From: Alkanindiges illinoisensis
Lineage (GTDB): Bacteria; Pseudomonadota; Gammaproteobacteria; Pseudomonadales; Moraxellaceae
NCBI RefSeq assembly: GCF_004377485.1
Contig: NZ_SNTY01000025.1
Coordinates: 1 to 64,000 of the forward strand
Direction of reading: 5' to 3'
DNA: 64,000 nucleotides
Shown here: piece after piece, positions 58,991 through 64,000 of the stretch
How positions within the stretch are numbered: position 1 is the stretch's first letter
Layout of the letters: every line of letters begins with the position of its first letter
Notes under the pieces: model-generated
Told to the model about the DNA's origin: nothing
Databases searched by the model: none
Seen by the model: only the letters and a program-made list of their open reading frames with translations
Made by a program: the position numbers and the translations under genes

Positions 58991-60047
58991 CGTTTCTGTT
59001 AAGTTTTTTGGCAAAATCGGTCACTTCAAGATTGCTGTTTGCATAACCATGCGGATTATTGGTTTGCCAATTCCACAAGTGGTTAATCATATCCTGTAAA
59101 TTATAAGCTGGCTTCCAGCCTATCTCTGTGGCAGCTTTATCGGCGTTAGCCCAGCATGCAGCAATGTCGCCTTCTCGCCTTGGCACATATTGAAACGCTA
59201 CTTCCTGTCCAGTGACTTGCTCAAATGCCTCAACGATCTGGCGCACGGAATACCCATTACCTGTGCCGATATTCCATGCATGATTGCCTCTGTTTTCTTC
59301 GATATATTGCAGGGCTTTTAAATGGGCATTAGCCAAGTCAACAATATGAATATAATCCCGAATTGCTGTACCGTCCGGTGTGGGATAATCACTGCCAAAG
59401 ATACGAAGGTAGTCAAGCTTGCCAATAGCAACCTGAGACACAAAAGGTAGTAAATTATTGGGAATACCCTGTGGATCTTCGCCAATTAAGCCACTTTCAT
59501 GGGCACCGATAGGATTAAAATAGCGCAAATTGGCAAATGACCACTTATTACTTGCCGCAGAAAGTTTTTGGAGCATCTGCTCAACCACCAGTTTGGTATA
59601 GCCATAATTATTGGTAGGCATTCCCAAAGGCATATTTTCCTCGAGCTCCCACTGGTCAGTTTCACCATAAATCGTGGCTGATGAGCTAAAGACCAGATGA
59701 TAAACCTGGGCCTCTTCCATAGCTTGCAGTAGCTTAATGGTACCACCAATATTATTGTCAAAATATTCTAAAGGCTGATCCATGCTTTCGCCCACTGCCT
59801 TCAAAGCAGCAAAATGCAGCACAGCGGTAATTGGATAGTTCTGGAATATTTTTTTTAAGACCTTGGGATCGCGAATATCCCCTTCAACAAAAACCAGGTC
59901 TTTGTTGGTGATTTGCCTGACCCGCTCTAGTGCAGTGAATGAACTATTTGATAAATTATCCAGTACTACAATCTCGTAACCTGCTTGCAATAGCTGGACT
60001 GTGGTATGGGAGCCAATATAACCTGCGCCGCCTGTAACCAATAACAT
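58980..60047 (-). CDS. galE: UDP-glucose 4-epimerase
   Basis: Extended SDR enzyme of 355 residues that interconverts UDP-Glc and UDP-Gal, and in some relatives their N-acetyl forms. [10 protein letters not shown] at the start binds NAD and YGYTK holds the catalytic tyrosine and lysine. Followed, with overlap, by the UDP-HexNAc dehydrogenase, which hints that it may serve UDP-GalNAc formation. The length (338 in E. coli) is slightly above usual because of a longer C-terminus. Confidence 0.93.
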   Translation of the reverse strand: MLLVTGGAGYIGSHTTVQLLQAGYEIVVLDNLSNSSFTALERVRQITNKDLVFVEGDIRDPKVLKKIFQNYPITAVLHFAALKAVGESMDQPLEYFDNNIGGTIKLLQAMEEAQVYHLVFSSSATIYGETDQWELEENMPLGMPTNNYGYTKLVVEQMLQKLSAASNKWSFANLRYFNPIGAHESGLIGEDPQGIPNNLLPFVSQVAIGKLDYLRIFGSDYPTPDGTAIRDYIHIVDLANAHLKALQYIEENRGNHAWNIGTGNGYSVRQIVEAFEQVTGQEVAFQYVPRREGDIAACWANADKAATEIGWKPAYNLQDMINHLWNWQTNNPHGYANSNLEVTDFAKKLNRNDGA

Positions 60048-60121
60048 CTATGATCTATTCCCTTATTAACCGCCTAGAGCGAGCCAACATCCTGAATCAT
60101 GCAACCCAATTTCAAACCGAG

Positions 60122-62308
60122 CTATACCTTGGAACGATATTTATAAGTGTACGAATAGCCTTCACTTTGCAGTGCGCCTTGTGGTACATCATTGAGCACA
60201 ATACCATGCACATTCTGGCCAGAATGTTGTAGACGGGACATGCACAGGGTAATTTCCTTGATTGGCGTTTTGCCATAACGGGCTACCAGCAAATTTAGTC
60301 CCGTATATTTGCTGATAATAATACCGTCGGTTACTGCCAATAATGGTGGCGAGTCAATAATAACGTGATCATATTGCTCGGAAATTTCATGGAGGAAACT
60401 TTCAAAGGCTGGATTTAACAGTAATTCTGACGGATTAGCAGGGGTAGAACCCTTACTGACAAAAGACAGGCCTTTTACAGGTGTGTCCTGAATGATATCG
60501 CGTGCCGCCAAATCTTTACTGCCACTGAGGTAATCAGCCAGGCCATTACCAGGATCTGCATTAAAGTACTTATGCATGTGACCACGACGCATATCAGCGT
60601 CAATCAGCAATACAATCTTGCCGGTTTGCGCCAGAATAGTGGCCAGGTTGGCACAAATAAAAGACTTGCCAATTTCTGGCGCTGGACCTGAAATCAACAC
60701 CACATTATTTTTGGCATTCTTTTGGGCAAAATACAACACTGTGCGCAGGCTACGCAGGCTTTCCAGTGTCAGGTCTTCATGGTCTTCCAGAGCCAGTAAC
60801 GGTAATGTTTTACTGCGTACCGAACGAAACTTATCCAGAATAGGGCTATGGGCCAGCGTTGCATATACGGGAAGGCTCGTTTGGGCTTCAATGTTTTCAG
60901 CATCCTTAACGCCGCTACTCAGCATGTTTCTAAGTAAAGCCAGTAATACCCCGCCAAAACCACCCAGAAAAATTGACAGGATGAGCACCATTAGGGGTTT
61001 GGGCTGTACAGGTTTAAGGGGCAAAATCGCCGGATCGACCACATGGGCATTACCAATCTGGCCAGCTTTAGCAATTTTGAGCTGCTGGTAGCTATTTAGC
61101 AGGCTGGTATACAGTTCAGTATTGATTTGCACATCACGGTACAGTTGCAGATATTGACGCTGCACTTCCGGCAAACGGTTTAAGCGCTGGTTTAATTCTT
61201 TGCTGCGCTGGGCAATAGCGGCCAGTTGGTCAGTGACTTCCTTCATCAGCGGGAAATCATTGGTGTATTTGGCGCCTAATTCAGCACGTTTTTGTTCCAG
61301 TTCAATCCGTCTGGTTTCCAGCTCTACATTCTGGGTAAGCAGCAGTTCAGATTCCTTGGTGACGTCAATGGTGTCATTTTTTTCGCGGAACTGGTTAAAA
61401 CGGTTTTCAGAAGTTTCCAGCTGTGCCTTAAGCTCTGGCAACTGCTTGTCCAGAAAAGCCAGTGTATTCTGGCTTTCTGCCGATTTACGGGTAATGTTTT
61501 GTTCCAGATAAACCTTTAAAATTTCATTTAAGGTATTGGTAATTAATACCTTGTCACTACCCGTATAATTCACTGAAATAATGCCGGTTAGCTTGCCTTT
61601 TTCAGCAGCGCTAAGCTGGGCATTAATTCGGTCCACCATGGTTTGCAAGGCAATCTGGCTAATGCTGAAATTGCTGCCTGCTACACCTAGGGCTTTATTA
61701 ATATTCAGTTGCAGCAGGCCACCCGATACCATTTGTGCGACTGGCTGGCCAACCCGCCCTTTAACTATTTCACCAGTGGGCAGCGCAAGCTCATAATTTT
61801 CATTATCAATAAAGTGCAGTTGCAGTGGCTGGTTCAGCAAATAAGCCGGAACCTTGAGCTGTCTGATGTGTAAGGCAAGCCCCTGCGAGTTGCTCATAAT
61901 AACCTGTGAAGGGCTATGGGTGGTCTGATACTGGGTCCGCTTGAACAGGCGATTACTAAAGGTGTTATCCAGGCTCTGAATAGAAATATCCAGATTCAGG
62001 TTTTCAATGACTTTCGATAACACAAAACGTGACTTGATGAGCTCAACTTCGGTTTGCGCTGGTGATTGAACTTCCATTAGGTTGGCAACATCACCCAGCA
62101 ACGCAGTGGACATATTTTTGTTATCTTCAACCTGAATCAACCCATTCACACTATAGGTTGGGCTGGTAATGCGCAGGTAAAGTAATGCCAGAAGCAGCGC
62201 CAGCACGACACAGGCAACAATAATTTTCCATTGACGCAGGAGCATAAAAAATAATTGCTTGAGATCAATACTGTCGTCTGTATAAGTGCCTTGGTTTTGC
62301 CCGCTCAT
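60122..62308 (-). CDS. wzc: Capsule/exopolysaccharide tyrosine autokinase Wzc
   Basis: Polysaccharide copolymerase and BY-kinase of 728 residues in the inner membrane. Two transmembrane helices (about 30-50 and 425-445) flank a periplasmic Wzz-like domain with coiled coils. The cytosolic kinase has Walker A (GPAPEIGKS, near 541-549), Walker A' (LLIDADMRR) and Walker B (VIIDSPP). The C-terminal tail GYSYTYKY carries the tyrosine cluster for autophosphorylation. Wzb removes the phosphates. The 129-nt gap to wzb is longer than usual. Confidence 0.95.
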   Translation of the reverse strand: MSGQNQGTYTDDSIDLKQLFFMLLRQWKIIVACVVLALLLALLYLRITSPTYSVNGLIQVEDNKNMSTALLGDVANLMEVQSPAQTEVELIKSRFVLSKVIENLNLDISIQSLDNTFSNRLFKRTQYQTTHSPSQVIMSNSQGLALHIRQLKVPAYLLNQPLQLHFIDNENYELALPTGEIVKGRVGQPVAQMVSGGLLQLNINKALGVAGSNFSISQIALQTMVDRINAQLSAAEKGKLTGIISVNYTGSDKVLITNTLNEILKVYLEQNITRKSAESQNTLAFLDKQLPELKAQLETSENRFNQFREKNDTIDVTKESELLLTQNVELETRRIELEQKRAELGAKYTNDFPLMKEVTDQLAAIAQRSKELNQRLNRLPEVQRQYLQLYRDVQINTELYTSLLNSYQQLKIAKAGQIGNAHVVDPAILPLKPVQPKPLMVLILSIFLGGFGGVLLALLRNMLSSGVKDAENIEAQTSLPVYATLAHSPILDKFRSVRSKTLPLLALEDHEDLTLESLRSLRTVLYFAQKNAKNNVVLISGPAPEIGKSFICANLATILAQTGKIVLLIDADMRRGHMHKYFNADPGNGLADYLSGSKDLAARDIIQDTPVKGLSFVSKGSTPANPSELLLNPAFESFLHEISEQYDHVIIDSPPLLAVTDGIIISKYTGLNLLVARYGKTPIKEITLCMSRLQHSGQNVHGIVLNDVPQGALQSEGYSYTYKYRSKV

Positions 62309-62437
62309 TATTTAATCCAGATCTTTAATTTATCAATCGCAATAACAGCACTTGCACCCAACCATTGACCGAATCCACATAAGGGTTTGATCAAACTCCT
62401 GTGTATCATTGCGCAAGTTACTGTCATTGTAAGAATG

Positions 62438-62872
62438 TTATCCCACCAATTTTTCATGCCATGCCTTAATGCCGCTAATAATCATATCCCGGGCATAAAT
62501 AAAGGCACCTTTAGGCTGCTGATAGGGGTCAGGAATTTCCTGATGCTGCCAGTGCCCTAGCAAAAATGTCTTTCCCCGGGCAAAAGGCCATTGTTTTTCC
62601 ACCAGCTTTAATTGACCTTTGGTCATCACAAAGATCAGGTCAGCTTGCCTCAGCAGTTCTGTGTTTACCTTTTGCGCGCGATGGGCTGAAATATCAATTT
62701 CCATTTCCTGCATCAGGCCAACGGCATGCTCATCCGCTGGATAATCCACTAATCCCTGTAAACCAGCAGACAAAACTTTCTTGTCTGGAAAATACTGTTT
62801 GAGCAAGCCTTCTGCCATCGGACTACGGCAAATATTACCGGTACACAGCACCAAAATGGTTTCAAATTCCAC
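62438..62872 (-). CDS. wzb: Low-molecular-weight protein-tyrosine phosphatase Wzb
   Basis: Cytosolic phosphatase that dephosphorylates Wzc and lets polymerisation cycle. At 144 residues it has the usual length. The signature loop CTGNICRS (C10, R16) is at the N-terminus and the general acid lies in IPDPY near residue 114. It lies 15 nt after wza. Confidence 0.96.
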   Translation of the reverse strand: MEFETILVLCTGNICRSPMAEGLLKQYFPDKKVLSAGLQGLVDYPADEHAVGLMQEMEIDISAHRAQKVNTELLRQADLIFVMTKGQLKLVEKQWPFARGKTFLLGHWQHQEIPDPYQQPKGAFIYARDMIISGIKAWHEKLVG

Positions 62873-62887
62873 AATTTGCTGCCATGG

Positions 62888-64000
62888 TTAGTTGCCATTA
62901 CCAATCAGCTGCCCGGTTCGAATCACATTAGCTGAAGGTAATAACAGATTCAGTACCCGGCTCCAGCGCGCAAGTCCACTGGCATCGACATAAATAAGGT
63001 CACGTGGCTGTACCGCAAAACGCTGCGCCAGTGCCAGACTGGTAAAAGACGATAGATCCAGCTGATAAACTGTGGCCAGATTGCCTTGAGCATTGTCACG
63101 CAGGACATAAACTTTGGCTGGATTGGCACTTAACGGGTTTAAGCCTGCCCCTTCACCAATCACATCAGCCAGACTCATGCCCTGTTCACGCAGGATTAAA
63201 GGTGCTGGTCGGCCAGCTTCACCCAAAAAGTAAATTTTGCGGCTTTCACGTGACAGGATATGAACTTCATCGCCATTCTGGATGTAGAGCTGATTAGGAG
63301 ACAAGCCCTGTTTTTGCAGATCCAGTAAGCCAAACTGATAATTTACCCCGTTACGGGTCAGGCTAATGGCATTCAGGTCACCGGTATTGAGCATACCGCC
63401 TGCGGCACTTAACGCCCCGTATAAGTTGACAGGTTCATCTGAAATCACGTATTGGCCCGGCAAGCGCACTTCACCACCCACAAAAAACTTGCGACCCTTA
63501 TACTGTAATACTTTGATTTGTGCATCGGGCTGCTTGAGGTATCGGCTTAGCCGCTGGTTTAATTCACGTTGTAAGGCAGTAACTGTTTTACCCTGTGCCC
63601 GGATTTGCTTGATTAACGGAAAGGACAGATTGCCTTCCTGATCAATTTTAAAGCCAACTTGCTCAGCATTGTTTTGCGTAATATTTGTTGCTGCGGGAGT
63701 AATTTCCGGATAAGCCCATAAATAAATGGACAGCACGTCGCCTTTTTGCAATACATAATTACCCGCAGGCTGCTGTTCAAATAGCTGGTTTAACGCCTGA
63801 TTAAAGCTGGTTTGCGGGGAAGCCTGAGCCATGCTCAGTTGATTAGCAACATCGGCAGTAACCGGAACCAATTGAACTTGCAGCCCATTGCTTAAGGGCG
63901 TGACTTCCTGTGGCATTTCCGGCAGGTCATCAGCACGCATCCCAGGAATCAGGCTACAGCCATTCATTAGCATTGCACAAAGAATTGGCATAGCCCACTG
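62888..64000 (-). CDS. wza: Outer-membrane polysaccharide export protein Wza (5' end beyond window)
   Basis: Outer-membrane lipoprotein that forms the exit channel for the polymer. The visible part has 370 residues. A lipobox reads LMNGC, followed by the poly-export domain (VLQKGDVLSIYLWAYPEI) and SLBB-type domains (KFFVGGEVRLPGQYVI, KIYFLGEAGRPAPLIL), then a C-terminal helix region. The frame is still open at the right edge (QWA before the first visible ATG 63991), so the true start, and probably the first residues of the signal peptide, lie outside. It is the first of the wza-wzb-wzc block. Confidence 0.93.
   Translation of the reverse strand, partial: QWAMPILCAMLMNGCSLIPGMRADDLPEMPQEVTPLSNGLQVQLVPVTADVANQLSMAQASPQTSFNQALNQLFEQQPAGNYVLQKGDVLSIYLWAYPEITPAATNITQNNAEQVGFKIDQEGNLSFPLIKQIRAQGKTVTALQRELNQRLSRYLKQPDAQIKVLQYKGRKFFVGGEVRLPGQYVISDEPVNLYGALSAAGGMLNTGDLNAISLTRNGVNYQFGLLDLQKQGLSPNQLYIQNGDEVHILSRESRKIYFLGEAGRPAPLILREQGMSLADVIGEGAGLNPLSANPAKVYVLRDNAQGNLATVYQLDLSSFTSLALAQRFAVQPRDLIYVDASGLARWSRVLNLLLPSANVIRTGQLIGNGN

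Noticed and set aside
60050..60232. 60-residue plus-strand frame over the end of wzc
   Set aside because: Mostly antisense to the Wzc C-terminus, with no coding signs.
62309..62437. JUMPStart/ops element in the wzb-wzc gap
   Set aside because: GGCGGTAG is not present here; if such an element exists it should lie before wza, outside the window.

Overview
The window looks like the chromosome of a gammaproteobacterium of the family Moraxellaceae (Acinetobacter/Alkanindiges type). The evidence is the RpoB and RpoC lengths (about 1361 and 1397 residues with the starts chosen here), the tRNA-Thr/Tyr/Gly/Thr-tuf-tRNA-Trp-secE-nusG-rplKAJL-rpoBC order, an ssb / MFS transporter / uvrA neighbourhood, and a small gspN-gspC-gspD operon separated from the other type II secretion genes. 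The genus cannot be fixed from the sequence alone. Almost everything lies on the minus strand, so transcription mostly runs from high to low coordinates.

Layout. (1) 1-6.1 kb: an AT-rich type III restriction-modification module, with an intact long mod gene and a res gene interrupted by one in-frame TAA. It looks like an acquired island. (2) 6.2-9.1 kb: housekeeping and unknown small genes: an alpha/beta hydrolase, a secreted unknown protein, a RidA-family protein and a lipoprotein. (3) 9.1-23.7 kb: the transcription/translation superoperon, with four tRNAs, tuf, tRNA-Trp, secE, nusG, rplK, rplA, rplJ, rplL, rpoB and rpoC. Its spacers carry marked RNA structures: an L10 leader, an attenuator with a long processing-type stem before rpoB, and a hairpin directly over the rpoC ribosome binding site. 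(4) 23.7-30.8 kb: trpE, a phosphoglycolate-phosphatase-like gene, an FHA-domain membrane protein and the gspN-gspC-gspD operon. (5) 31-36.6 kb: an H-NS-like protein, ssb, a YajR-like MFS transporter and uvrA. (6) 36.6-44.5 kb: mixed genes: an unknown HTH-like protein that overlaps the end of uvrA, a DsbC-like thioredoxin-fold protein without signal peptide, trmA, a cupin, a two-helix-pore ion channel with an unusual filter, an alcohol dehydrogenase, a DUF2239 protein and an AidB-like acyl-CoA dehydrogenase. (7) 44.5-64 kb: a Wzx/Wzy-type surface polysaccharide (capsule or O-antigen) cluster, all on one strand, continuing past the right edge.

How the polysaccharide genes fit together. Wza, Wzb and Wzc export and control the polymer. 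GalE, a UDP-HexNAc 6-dehydrogenase (WbpO/TviB/Gna type) and Ugd make sugar precursors, including two kinds of uronic acid. The WbpM-like dehydratase, the WbpV-like reductase and the WbpL-like initiating transferase form the Pseudomonas-type set that makes UDP-D-QuiNAc/FucNAc and starts the repeat unit on undecaprenyl phosphate. Three glycosyltransferases, Wzy and Wzx complete the repeat unit, polymerise and flip it. A TupA-like ATP-grasp ligase next to ugd suggests that a uronic acid in the polymer is amidated with an amino acid. The core of the cluster (about 50-58 kb) is much more AT-rich than its flanks, as is usual for exchanged glycan loci.

No CRISPR array, insertion sequence or rRNA gene was found. 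The most interesting points are the res interruption, the RNA structures in the rplJL-rpoBC spacers, the aminoacyl-uronate inference in the capsule locus, the unknown HTH-like protein after uvrA, and the channel with a non-canonical filter.
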